64,000 bases of DNA from Halobacteriovoraceae bacterium. Lineage in GTDB: Bacteria; Bdellovibrionota; Bacteriovoracia; Bacteriovoracales; Bacteriovoracaceae. Below the pieces are notes generated by a model that saw nothing but the letters and a program-made list of their open reading frames with translations, was not told where the DNA came from and did no database searches. Positions 1-7,969 of this stretch are shown piece after piece (the stretch's first letter is position 1; each line of letters starts with the position of its first letter). Position numbers and translations under genes: made by a program. The stretch lies in contig PAMZ01000010.1 of assembly GCA_002707495.1 (NCBI GenBank), positions 62,001 through 126,000 on the forward strand, written 5' to 3'.

Positions 1-1072
1 CCTCTCCAAGATTTCTCTCAATCGGAATAGATAGGGTAACCATACCTCGAACTTCTCTTTCTTCAAGGGAGCTTGCAGACCTACTTTCATTTGTTTCACC
101 ACGATCATTAGTGGTTTCAAGATTAAAGTCGACTCTTGGCTTGAGAAGGTTTTCTCCAAATTCTAATTCATTTTTATAGGTTTGAATTTCACGTTCCAAA
201 ACCCTAACCTGGGGTGAATTTTTCATCACTTCTAAAAGCTTCTTCTCCTCAACAGATAAATCCATTTTAGTCAGGCGACCGAAGTCTTTCGGTACACGAT
301 CAATTTTTATCACTTGAGGCTCACCACTCTTGTTTCGATAAAAAAGTGAGAGTTCATAACTTAATTGTTCAAAGAGCTGTTTTGCTTTTAAAACATCTGC
401 TCGGCGTTTTAGTATGTATTGGTTATTTTCAGTTAAATAAATTCTGGCAAGATCTCCTCTATTAACCCGTTTTTCTAGTCCATCCGTTCTTGCCACCGCA
501 ATTTGTAGTAGATCTTGTCTGACTCTTAAGACGTTTCCCGCACTCACCCACTCCCAATACAGTTTCATCGCTGTGCTTTGATATTTGAGCTCAGAAAGTC
601 TAAGCTTCTCTTCGGCCATCTTGGCTTTCTGCTCAGCATTTCTAAGTTTAAGTCTTTTGGAGTCTATAAAGCTATCTCTCCAAAGAGACACTGCGATCCC
701 TAAACTTGTTTCTCCATCATCGAGTGTATCCTGTTTTCCTTCGTAGTCTGGATACTCTCCACCGGAGACACGATATCCAGCGTAGAGCTTTGTATTTAAA
801 GTCTGAAGAGGTTTAACTATTTTTATCCCCGCACTTCTGCCATCGTAATAACCCTCATAGCGCTTATCACCTTTTCCTTCAATGGTAGCATCGAAATTCC
901 CCAATGCTGCTCGCGATTTCTGCCTGGCCGCTTCTAGATCAGCGACCGCCTGCTCGATCAGGGGAAAATGCTTTCTCGTACTTTGAAGTACCTCTTCAAG
1001 GCTCAAAGGAGAGCCATGACTTACTGGCAAATAGGCAAAAATAATCAGAAAAAAGATCGCTTTTGTTTTAAT
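1..1072 (-). CDS. TolC-family outer-membrane efflux protein (partial, C-terminus beyond window)
   Basis: This is the outer-membrane channel of a tripartite exporter, running off the left edge after about 357 codons. The reading frame is open throughout. It opens with a hydrophobic signal peptide (KAIFFLIIFAYLPVSHG) followed by SPLSLEEVLQST, the usual TolC N-terminus, then long amphipathic helices rich in E, K, R and Q. It lies directly downstream of the HlyD-type adaptor. No ATG, GTG or TTG precedes the signal peptide in frame. The only start matching an excellent ribosome site (AAGGAG, 7 nt spacing) is ATT at 1072-1070, which overlaps the TAA stop of the adaptor gene. Family assignment is firm; the ATT start is inferred. 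Confidence 0.85.
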   Translation of the reverse strand, partial: MKTKAIFFLIIFAYLPVSHGSPLSLEEVLQSTRKHFPLIEQAVADLEAARQKSRAALGNFDATIEGKGDKRYEGYYDGRSAGIKIVKPLQTLNTKLYAGYRVSGGEYPDYEGKQDTLDDGETSLGIAVSLWRDSFIDSKRLKLRNAEQKAKMAEEKLRLSELKYQSTAMKLYWEWVSAGNVLRVRQDLLQIAVARTDGLEKRVNRGDLARIYLTENNQYILKRRADVLKAKQLFEQLSYELSLFYRNKSGEPQVIKIDRVPKDFGRLTKMDLSVEEKKLLEVMKNSPQVRVLEREIQTYKNELEFGENLLKPRVDFNLETTNDRGETNESRSASSLEEREVRGMVTLSIPIERNLGE

Positions 1073-2114
1073 CTTTTTTCTCCTTTTTCTTCTTCTTTTT
1101 ATCAGACATTCCATTTTCAAGTTCGTCATTGGGAATATCGATCGAAGGAGGAAACCCATTAAATTGTCGCCATAACTCGTAGCCAAGCTTAACTTGATTA
1201 AGAAGAATCCAGCCATGAAGTCTTGTTCCTTGTCTTAAATAAGTATAATTAGGCCAGGGCTCATTATTATCAGGCTTTACAATGACTCGAAAATTTCCGT
1301 TTTCTGAGGCAGAGGGATCAACAGTTGTTACCACTCCACCGAAGGTTCCAATAGCAACCGAAGGCCAACCAGAGAATTGCACAGCCGGCCATCCTTCAAA
1401 TTGAAGTCTAACTTTTCTCCCAGGAAAAACCAGAGGAAGATCATTGCCATTAATATACATCTCTGCAGCTTGCGTGAAATCCTTTGGAACAAACTTCGCT
1501 AGAAGATCCCCCTCGTTCACAAACACATTTCCAGAACCGTGAAGGACTCTAAGAATTGTCCCATCTCTTGGAGCTGTAACCATTTGGGTTTGCTGGCGAG
1601 AAAGTGCGACTTCAGCCTTAGCTAAGCTAGCCGCTGCCTCAGCTTCTTCTGACAAAAGCTTCTTATAAGTGATTTTTGCTGATTCAAATTTAGTCCTCGC
1701 CGAAAGTCCTTGTTCGAATAATTCTTTTTGACGATTGTAATTGATAAGAGCCGTTTCACTTGCAGCTTTTGAAGCTTCATACTTTGTAAACTTGGCATCT
1801 CTCTCTAACTTTAGTCGCTCTATAAAATTCGGATCATTGTCCACGATCTCAACAATCGGATCCCCTTCTTTAACAACAGAACCATCCCCCACAAACCAAC
1901 GATTTATTCTCCCAGGGACTGTGGAATTTATATTTTGAATTCGATCATTAGGATTAAGTGCAATAATTTTCCCATACCCCTTAGAGGTCTGAAACCATGG
2001 GGTCACGACAAGAATTAAGAAAATTAAAACTATAGAGATAACGATGATTCTGGCCAGAGTCCTCGACCATCTCGGTGGATAATACAAATTTCTAGTAGGA
2101 AATTCCTTATTCAT
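1068..2114 (-). CDS. HlyD/MFP-family periplasmic adaptor subunit
   Basis: Periplasmic adaptor that would bridge an inner-membrane transporter to the TolC-like channel. A single N-terminal membrane anchor lies around residues 19-41. The first biotinyl-lipoyl half follows (NSTVPGRINRWFVGDGSVVKEGD), then an alpha-helical hairpin (about 95-170), the second lipoyl half (TAPRDGTILRVLHGSGNVFV) and a beta-barrel region. The C-terminus is an unusual lysine-rich tail (KKKKKKEKKD). The 348-aa length is normal for the family. It overlaps the upstream ABC gene by 8 nt and its stop overlaps the start of the TolC-like gene, so all three form one operon. The exported substrate is not evident. Confidence 0.9.
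   Translation of the reverse strand: MNKEFPTRNLYYPPRWSRTLARIIVISIVLIFLILVVTPWFQTSKGYGKIIALNPNDRIQNINSTVPGRINRWFVGDGSVVKEGDPIVEIVDNDPNFIERLKLERDAKFTKYEASKAASETALINYNRQKELFEQGLSARTKFESAKITYKKLLSEEAEAAASLAKAEVALSRQQTQMVTAPRDGTILRVLHGSGNVFVNEGDLLAKFVPKDFTQAAEMYINGNDLPLVFPGRKVRLQFEGWPAVQFSGWPSVAIGTFGGVVTTVDPSASENGNFRVIVKPDNNEPWPNYTYLRQGTRLHGWILLNQVKLGYELWRQFNGFPPSIDIPNDELENGMSDKKKKKKEKKD
1070..1085 (-). promoter_or_regulatory. Ribosome binding site driving an ATT start (translational coupling)
   Basis: On the reverse strand AAGGAG (1085-1080) is followed by seven bases and then ATT (1072-1070), which overlaps the adaptor's TAA stop (1070-1068). No other initiation codon lies between this site and the signal peptide. 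The arrangement mimics an ATGA-type coupled junction but uses the rare ATT codon known from infC. Confidence 0.5.
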
Positions 2115-3759
2115 ATTTCACCCACATTTTTTTTAGTTCAGAAGCATCACTACAAATATGAATACCATCAGCATCCGCCAAAATATGCCCATTGAACCTG
2201 GTTTCTTCATCGACAACACTAGAAAGAACAATAAGCGTACGATCTCCATCAACCAAATAGTCCAGCATTTTGTGGTGAAGTTTTCGGTCGAAATTTTCAA
2301 AGAGATCTACCATCACAATGATTTCTGTGCCTTGAATAATCTCGCGTGCAATTGTTAGTTTTAAAAGTTGCGCATCCCACAGAGGAAAGCCGTTAGGGTT
2401 TAAAACAGTATCTATTCCGTCCTCTAAACTATAGACAACTTTTTTTAAGTCTAATAACTCAAGAGCCGCATCGACCTTGTCCATAGAGATTTTATCTAAG
2501 CCTAAAGTTAGATTTTCTAGAATCGTACCACCAAAGACTTGAGGTTCTTGAATAACGGCGATGTGATCATTTAATTGAAAAGTACATAGATCTTCGTAGC
2601 TGATATTACCTAGCTGAATTTTTGATCTGCCTTTTTCATCAAAACCTCTTAGGGTATCTATAAGGTCTGACTTCCAATTATAATAAGGACACAAAATTTG
2701 ATAACTCTTCCCTTTCTCAAAGGTAACAGGTGTGTCATTAAATTTTACTTTTAAATTGAAATCTTCAAAACTTACATGCGGCTTTCCAAGATTTTCGTCA
2801 GGCTTAAACTTGTAAAGATAAGATATTTTATTTAACGCTGCATAAAGGTCATAAAAGTCTTCCAGATATTTCCCAGCACTTCCTATTCCAGCAAGAATGG
2901 CCGTCACAATCAATTCCGCTGCAACCAATTGTCCCAAAGAAAGCTCACCTGTAATCACTAAGAATCCACCCAAGCCTAATATAAGTGCACTTAATATGGC
3001 ATAGCCGATTAACAAAAGGACGATTTGTGAGAATAAAAGGCGGAAATGTCTCTTTCGTGTTTGTATATACGAAAAAACAGAATCATCAGTTTTTTTATAA
3101 ATAGCTCTTCGAAATTTTTCTCGCTTAAATAATAAATTCGATCTCGCCACTTCTTCCAACCAAGCTGCAAGCTTATACTTTTTATTTGATTCCTCAACAG
3201 CAGTTGCCATCGCCAGTCTACCAAAGCCCCACCAAATTCCAGTCAAAATTACAATAAGAATGAGATCAAAAATTAAAAAATAAGGATGATAGAATGCTAA
3301 TAAAATCAAACCTAGAACTGTTTGAAGGGCCAAAGCGATCCCCCCAGTGATGAGAGTGGTAGACTTCTTTTGAACTGTCATAATATCAAAGAAGCGATTC
3401 ACTAACTCAACCCCATAGGTTTCCGTTACATCGTATTTACTCGAAAGCATTAAGTTGTGAGCTACATCTGTGCTCACTCGAATAAAAAAATGTCTCTGGA
3501 AGATCTCAATGATATAAGTTTGCAGGCCTTTTAAAAAACTGGAAATAATGAGTAACGCCAAAAGAAGAATTGTAAGAATGACCAATGGCTGAATCAGCAC
3601 CCCAAATGCAATGGTATTAACAAGTGCCTGAACAGAAATCGGAATGGCCAGGGTAATTAAACTAACTGCGACCCCGTAAATTATGGAGATGATAAAATAA
3701 GGGCCTTCAGGCTTTAGGAGTTGACGATAGTAAGAAAGAAAACTTTTTGCTTTATTCAC
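2107..3759 (-). CDS. ABC-exporter-like membrane protein with a degenerate nucleotide-binding domain
   Basis: The fold is that of an ABC exporter half-transporter: a six-helix membrane domain (about residues 15-300) then an ATPase-like domain (about 330-550). Several ATPase motifs are degraded. The Walker A position reads CPYYNWKSDLI rather than GxxGxGKST. The signature region is FPLWDAQLLKL instead of LSGGQ. Walker B is IIVMVDLFENFD, without the catalytic Glu, and the H-loop reads LIVLSSVVDEE, without His. The Q-loop region (VIQEPQVFGGTILENL) is well preserved. A GTG start is preceded by GAGGG. It heads an operon with HlyD and TolC-like genes. It either works with another ATPase, uses another energy source, or serves as a scaffold; which one cannot be told from sequence. 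Confidence 0.85.
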   Translation of the reverse strand: MNKAKSFLSYYRQLLKPEGPYFIISIIYGVAVSLITLAIPISVQALVNTIAFGVLIQPLVILTILLLALLIISSFLKGLQTYIIEIFQRHFFIRVSTDVAHNLMLSSKYDVTETYGVELVNRFFDIMTVQKKSTTLITGGIALALQTVLGLILLAFYHPYFLIFDLILIVILTGIWWGFGRLAMATAVEESNKKYKLAAWLEEVARSNLLFKREKFRRAIYKKTDDSVFSYIQTRKRHFRLLFSQIVLLLIGYAILSALILGLGGFLVITGELSLGQLVAAELIVTAILAGIGSAGKYLEDFYDLYAALNKISYLYKFKPDENLGKPHVSFEDFNLKVKFNDTPVTFEKGKSYQILCPYYNWKSDLIDTLRGFDEKGRSKIQLGNISYEDLCTFQLNDHIAVIQEPQVFGGTILENLTLGLDKISMDKVDAALELLDLKKVVYSLEDGIDTVLNPNGFPLWDAQLLKLTIAREIIQGTEIIVMVDLFENFDRKLHHKMLDYLVDGDRTLIVLSSVVDEETRFNGHILADADGIHICSDASELKKMWVKYE

Positions 3760-3860
3760 CAGTCTTAACCCTCACTCAAGTGCATTTTTTGCAATTGTAT
3801 CTTTACATATAAAATATCTAAAAAGCTAAGTTATTACAAACACTTAAAAGCCAAGTCTAA

Positions 3861-4745
3861 CTAGATTGAAAAGTTGTCTAGCAGTTGTTTAGTAATCGAA
3901 TTTACAATGGTTCGCTTTGAGGTCAAAAGCCAAAATTCCTCTTTTATCTCGGGAACTGCTCCCAGTTTTATCAGTCGCCCATCATTGACCAGTGGTGCCG
4001 CTGCAAAGTCTGAAAGAAAAATCATCGCTTTTCCATTCTCTGCCAATAGCTTTTTCAAGGCGGAATCCTGCACCTCAGCATACAAATCATAATGAATTTT
4101 CTTATCCTGAAAATAATGCTCTATGTCGTAGCGTAATTTTGAATGAGTGGGTGGTAAAATAAACGGCTTTTCATCTAATGAATCAGGGAAACTCTCCTCT
4201 AGAAACTGAAACTTTTTCGAGCCATAAATTGACATATTAGTTTGCCCAATACTTTTCAACTCAAAGCCTTCTAAGTTCATTGCGCCCAAGGAGTTGGTAA
4301 GAACTATATCCAGCTCATGCGCCAAAAGCTTTCCCATCATATCTTCGGGTTCACCTTCAACAAGAGAAATAAAACTTTCTTTTCCAAAAGTTTGTGCATT
4401 TTCGGCCAACTTCATTGAGAGTGTTTTAGGAAGCGAGTCGGACAGTCCAATCTTATAATGAGACTTTTGATCAAAGCTTCTATTATTAAAAACAGAAACA
4501 AACTCTTCGCCCTTTCGAAAAATATCATCCGCATACTCAAGGGCAATTTTTCCCGCTTCTGTCAGGATTAAAGATCGATTCTTACGATCAAATAGTTTTT
4601 GACCAAGACTTTGCTCGAGCAATTTTAATTGAGAGCTTAAAGCTGGTTGGCCAACATTCAAAGCCTCAGAAGCCTTGGCTATACTTCCCTCAGTGGCAAT
4701 AACTCTAAAGTAGAGAAGGTGATGATAATTAAGCCATTTTATCAC
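3861..4745 (-). CDS. LysR-family transcriptional regulator, NhaR-like
   Basis: LysR-type DNA-binding regulator of 294 aa. The N-terminal winged helix-turn-helix (WLNYHHLLYFRVIATEGSIA, then ASEALNVGQPALSSQLKLLE) resembles NhaR, including the YHHLLYF opening and the RKNRSLILTEAGKIALEYAD stretch. The remainder is a two-lobed effector-binding domain. Its start codon lies inside the end of the aminopeptidase P gene (4-nt ATGA overlap), so it is cotranscribed with and translationally coupled to that gene. NhaR senses sodium in E. coli, but no antiporter gene is nearby, so the effector is unknown here. Family confidence is high; target genes are unknown. Confidence 0.87.
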   Translation of the reverse strand: MIKWLNYHHLLYFRVIATEGSIAKASEALNVGQPALSSQLKLLEQSLGQKLFDRKNRSLILTEAGKIALEYADDIFRKGEEFVSVFNNRSFDQKSHYKIGLSDSLPKTLSMKLAENAQTFGKESFISLVEGEPEDMMGKLLAHELDIVLTNSLGAMNLEGFELKSIGQTNMSIYGSKKFQFLEESFPDSLDEKPFILPPTHSKLRYDIEHYFQDKKIHYDLYAEVQDSALKKLLAENGKAMIFLSDFAAAPLVNDGRLIKLGAVPEIKEEFWLLTSKRTIVNSITKQLLDNFSI

Positions 4746-6496
4746 GCAATATTTTTCCTAAATGAACGTCCACGTTTTTCGCATTCAAGCTCATATTCTT
4801 CCAGCCATTTCTTTTCTTGAGCTGACAATAAACTTTCTTCAATTAAAAGTGGCTCATACCCTATATAAACCAGAGGCTCAAACTTCAAAAAACCTTCAAA
4901 CTCAGGGTGCTCAACGACGATGGCAATATTCTCAATTCTAACACCAGCAAAGCCTGGAATATAAATCCCTGGCTCAATTGAAATAACCTGCCCTGGTTTT
5001 AACTCATAATTTCTAACAGGACTGATACCGACACCACCTTCGTGAACATGAATTCCAACCCCATGACCTGTTCCATGAGCATAATCATAGCCAGCTTGGT
5101 AAAGTGGTTGTCTTGCTAGTGCGTCTAACCCAGACCCTCTGGTTCCGGATTTAAAGACTGCATTTTGCAGATTTAATGTCCCTTTTAAAGTCAGAGTATA
5201 AATTTCTTTTTGTTTGGCTGAACCTTCACTCATCCCTCCCATAAAAGTCCGAGTCGTATCAGTTGCAAAACCAGGGTTAAAATACCCACCTGAGTCTAGC
5301 AAAACCATACTTTCCTCTGTAATTGAAATCGAAGGTTTGGGGTCTCCATAATGAATGATCGAACCGTTTGCGTCCACACCAGAAATAGTATTAAAGCTTT
5401 GAGTGACAGCACCTTGCTCATTATATTTTGTGGTCGTCTCATTATAAAGATCAAGTTCTGACGGGTTATTTCCTTCTTTAACTTTTTCTTTTACCCAGCT
5501 AATTGTATTAAAAATAGCTGTATCAGACTTTTCAAAGGACTCTCTAATCGCATTCAGTTCAGCTTCCTCTTTAATCGATTGCCACTCGATGATCCCGCCA
5601 GGCTTCTCAACGAGAGCCTTTGTTCCAAAAATTTTCTCTAAACTCTCAGCAAGTTGTGCATTTAACATGACAGCATCAAAGTAAACTGTATCTAGTTTAT
5701 GTTTATCTTGAAGCTCTTTAATCTTCGCTATTCGTTTTTCTCCTTCAAGGTTAAACACTTCTAAAGAGGAGTCTCCCGATTCAAATGAAACACCTTCGTC
5801 TAGAAAAATATAGGCCCTAGATTTTGTTAATAAGCCGACTCCTAAAAACGCACTAGAAAACGGAATATGATAACCTCGACTATTAGCCACCCAAGCGAGA
5901 CTATCGATCGCCGTTACAAAATGGGCTTCTTTATCTGAATCTAATATTAGTTCTAATTTTTCTTTGGTTGATCTTCCAATATATTTTGCATCAAGAGCTT
6001 TTACACCTGGAAGATTTGGAGCTTTTTCGAATGAAATAACTTCACTAAGTTTATTATTATACAAGCCTTTAATCTCAATATTATTTTCTTTCAAATATTT
6101 ATAGAAACCAAACGCTGTTCGATCCAATTCGAGCCCAATATTCTTTGCTTGCCATTCTTTAAGATCACTTTTTAATTCCTGCAATAAGCCTCTATTTGCT
6201 CCAACCTTAACAACGTCAATCAAACTCAGGTCACACTCCAAATCCGCTTGTTCATGATACCTTCCATCAACATAAAGCTTTACCTTACCCGATTGCGGAA
6301 CGATGACCTCTGCGACAGAGCCAGTAAAATTCGAGAAGTAAAATCGATGACAATCAGACATTGGTACGTATTCATTCAAGTACGCATCAAAACTTGAAAC
6401 ATAAAAATAATCCATCCCTTCTTTTTGCATGAAAGCCTGCAGGGCTTCGATATTTTCTTTAATCTTTTCAGGTGCTAACGTGAACTTACTACTCAT
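4742..6496 (-). CDS. Xaa-Pro aminopeptidase (aminopeptidase P, M24B)
   Basis: Cytosolic dinuclear-metal exopeptidase releasing N-terminal residues that precede proline. At 584 aa it matches the long, three-domain form (two creatinase-like N-terminal domains plus catalytic domain). The pita-bread metal ligands are visible: two Asp in LLDSGGYFNPGFATDTTRTF, His in HGTGHGVGIHVHEGG, Glu in ISIEPGIYIPG and Glu in VRIENIAIV. The ATG is preceded by a clear GGGAG site. The NhaR-like regulator overlaps its 3' end. No signal peptide is present. The enzyme class is secure; the peptides it processes are not known. Confidence 0.93.
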   Translation of the reverse strand: MSSKFTLAPEKIKENIEALQAFMQKEGMDYFYVSSFDAYLNEYVPMSDCHRFYFSNFTGSVAEVIVPQSGKVKLYVDGRYHEQADLECDLSLIDVVKVGANRGLLQELKSDLKEWQAKNIGLELDRTAFGFYKYLKENNIEIKGLYNNKLSEVISFEKAPNLPGVKALDAKYIGRSTKEKLELILDSDKEAHFVTAIDSLAWVANSRGYHIPFSSAFLGVGLLTKSRAYIFLDEGVSFESGDSSLEVFNLEGEKRIAKIKELQDKHKLDTVYFDAVMLNAQLAESLEKIFGTKALVEKPGGIIEWQSIKEEAELNAIRESFEKSDTAIFNTISWVKEKVKEGNNPSELDLYNETTTKYNEQGAVTQSFNTISGVDANGSIIHYGDPKPSISITEESMVLLDSGGYFNPGFATDTTRTFMGGMSEGSAKQKEIYTLTLKGTLNLQNAVFKSGTRGSGLDALARQPLYQAGYDYAHGTGHGVGIHVHEGGVGISPVRNYELKPGQVISIEPGIYIPGFAGVRIENIAIVVEHPEFEGFLKFEPLVYIGYEPLLIEESLLSAQEKKWLEEYELECEKRGRSFRKNIA

Positions 6497-6538
6497 TGAA
6501 TACTCCCTTTTTATGCAGAGCCCATACTACACAATTTG

Positions 6539-6567
6539 ATGACAAAATGAAAACACCGGGATAGGTT
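6539..6567 (+). promoter_or_regulatory. Predicted leaderless promoter of kynA
   Basis: ATGACA (6539-6544), a 17-nt spacer and TAGGTT (6562-6567) form a sigma70-like pair ending 6 nt before the ATG of the tryptophan dioxygenase. Transcription would begin at or next to the start codon. No Shine-Dalgarno sequence is visible, which fits leaderless translation. Confidence 0.45.
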
Positions 6568-6573
6568 TGTCCT

Positions 6574-7659
6574 ATGAAATACGAACCTATTTATTATAGT
6601 GAATATCTTAAATTAGAGGATATTCTCGGTGCACAAACACTCAAGTCATTAGAACACGGCGCAGAGGCCCATGACGAGACCTTATTCATCATCATCCATC
6701 AGACATATGAACTTTGGTTCAAGCAAATACTGCATGAATTCAACTCTATTTATGATTTATTTAACGAAACGAAAGTAAAGCCTAGAAACCTCGGCACTAT
6801 CAACCACAGGCTTGGACGTATTATTGAAATTCAAAAAGTTCTTAATCAACAACTTAATATAATCGAAACTATGACCCCTCTAGATTTTATGGAATTTAGG
6901 GATTATCTCGTTCCTGCCTCAGGATTCCAAAGCATTCAATTTCGCCAAATTGAGTTAAAGATGGGACTGAGACAAAAATATCGATTACAAGCCGACAAGG
7001 CTTTTTTCAACTCTCGATTAGAGCAAAAAGACAAAGACCTACTCATCAAGATGGAAGAAGAGCCGACGTTTTTGGAACTGCTAGATGCATGGCTTGCTAG
7101 AATGCCATTTGCAGAAATGAAAGGCTTTAATTTTTGGCAAGAATACCAAAACATTGTGAATCAGATGCTAGATCGAGATGAGGAAATTATTCGTTCTAAC
7201 CAAACTTTAAGTGACAAAGAAAAAGAGTTCGAATTAAGAAATTTAAATGGGACTCGAATGAGCTTTCAAATTCTATTCGATGAAAAAAAGTATAACGAAC
7301 TTCGCTCTGAAGGCATCGTTAAACTCTCTCGGGAAGCAAAACTTTCAGCAATCTTTATAAAACTTTATAGAGATGAACCCATTCTTCAAATACCCAACAG
7401 GCTTCTTGAATTACTCATCGATATGGACGAGATGTTTACGACCTGGAGATACCGTCATGCTATCATGGCACATAGAATGCTTGGAACTAAAATTGGAACA
7501 GGTGGTTCCAGTGGTCATGAGTATCTTAAGAAATCAACTGAGAATAATCGTGTTTTCTCAGACCTCTTCAACCTTGCCACTTACTTGATTCCTATTAAGA
7601 ATCTGCCCGAGCTTCCGGCCGAAATAAGTAGTTCGCTTGGCTTTAATTTTGAGTCTTAA
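6574..7659 (+). CDS. kynA: Tryptophan 2,3-dioxygenase
   Basis: Haem enzyme opening the indole ring of L-tryptophan to N-formylkynurenine, the first step of kynurenine catabolism. Diagnostic family segments are present: IHQTYELWFKQILHEFNSI near the N-terminus, DFMEFRDYLVPASGFQS for haem and substrate binding, and the C-terminal MAHRMLGTKIGTGGSSGHEY. At 361 aa it is longer than many bacterial KynA proteins and closer to animal TDO. No kynurenine formamidase or kynureninase gene lies nearby, so the pathway is either encoded elsewhere or incomplete. It is divergent from the aminopeptidase P gene. The start has no ribosome site but is preceded by a -10-like box, suggesting a leaderless message. 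Confidence 0.95.
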   Translation: MKYEPIYYSEYLKLEDILGAQTLKSLEHGAEAHDETLFIIIHQTYELWFKQILHEFNSIYDLFNETKVKPRNLGTINHRLGRIIEIQKVLNQQLNIIETMTPLDFMEFRDYLVPASGFQSIQFRQIELKMGLRQKYRLQADKAFFNSRLEQKDKDLLIKMEEEPTFLELLDAWLARMPFAEMKGFNFWQEYQNIVNQMLDRDEEIIRSNQTLSDKEKEFELRNLNGTRMSFQILFDEKKYNELRSEGIVKLSREAKLSAIFIKLYRDEPILQIPNRLLELLIDMDEMFTTWRYRHAIMAHRMLGTKIGTGGSSGHEYLKKSTENNRVFSDLFNLATYLIPIKNLPELPAEISSSLGFNFES

Positions 7660-7837
7660 AATTGGCAGTTTTCATATTTTCTAAGCTTTAGGCTATAAAT
7701 GTGGATCCTTTGAAATCCCCTTCCACAGCTTATAAATAATTAAAATCATATTTTTTTGACTTTTTTATTAAAGTTTTAGCTAGGTGTTTCGATAAGTTTT
7801 ATTGAAAATAGTAATTACCACACAGAGGCAATTCTAG

Positions 7838-7963
7838 ATGAGTATAAAATTTGGCTCAATTATATTTGTTATTATGGCAGTTTTTTTAATGAAACTTTCA
7901 TTTGATAATTATAGTTCTGCTCAAGCAAATGATACTCGAGCTTCAATTATTGTTGGACAATAA
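7838..7963 (+). CDS. Small membrane or exported peptide (41 aa), unknown
   Basis: This short frame lies in the otherwise gene-free 310-bp stretch between kynA and murD. It encodes 41 aa: a short basic start, one hydrophobic segment (FGSIIFVIMAVFLMKLSF) and a polar tail with an SSAQA motif that could be a signal peptidase site. An AGAGG precedes the ATG by about 10 nt. The ORF ends 6 bp before the convergent murD stop. Upstream, a TTGACT (7756-7761) could be a -35 box and TGTGGA/TCCACA (7700-7727) forms a weak inverted repeat without a T tract. Product and function are unknown; it could be a small transmembrane protein or a secreted peptide. Confidence 0.45.
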   Translation: MSIKFGSIIFVIMAVFLMKLSFDNYSSAQANDTRASIIVGQ

Positions 7964-7969
7964 AGATAG

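Noticed and set aside
7700-7727. TGTGGA/TCCACA inverted repeat after kynA as a terminator
   Set aside because: The 6-bp stem has a 16-nt loop and no adjacent T tract, so it does not qualify.
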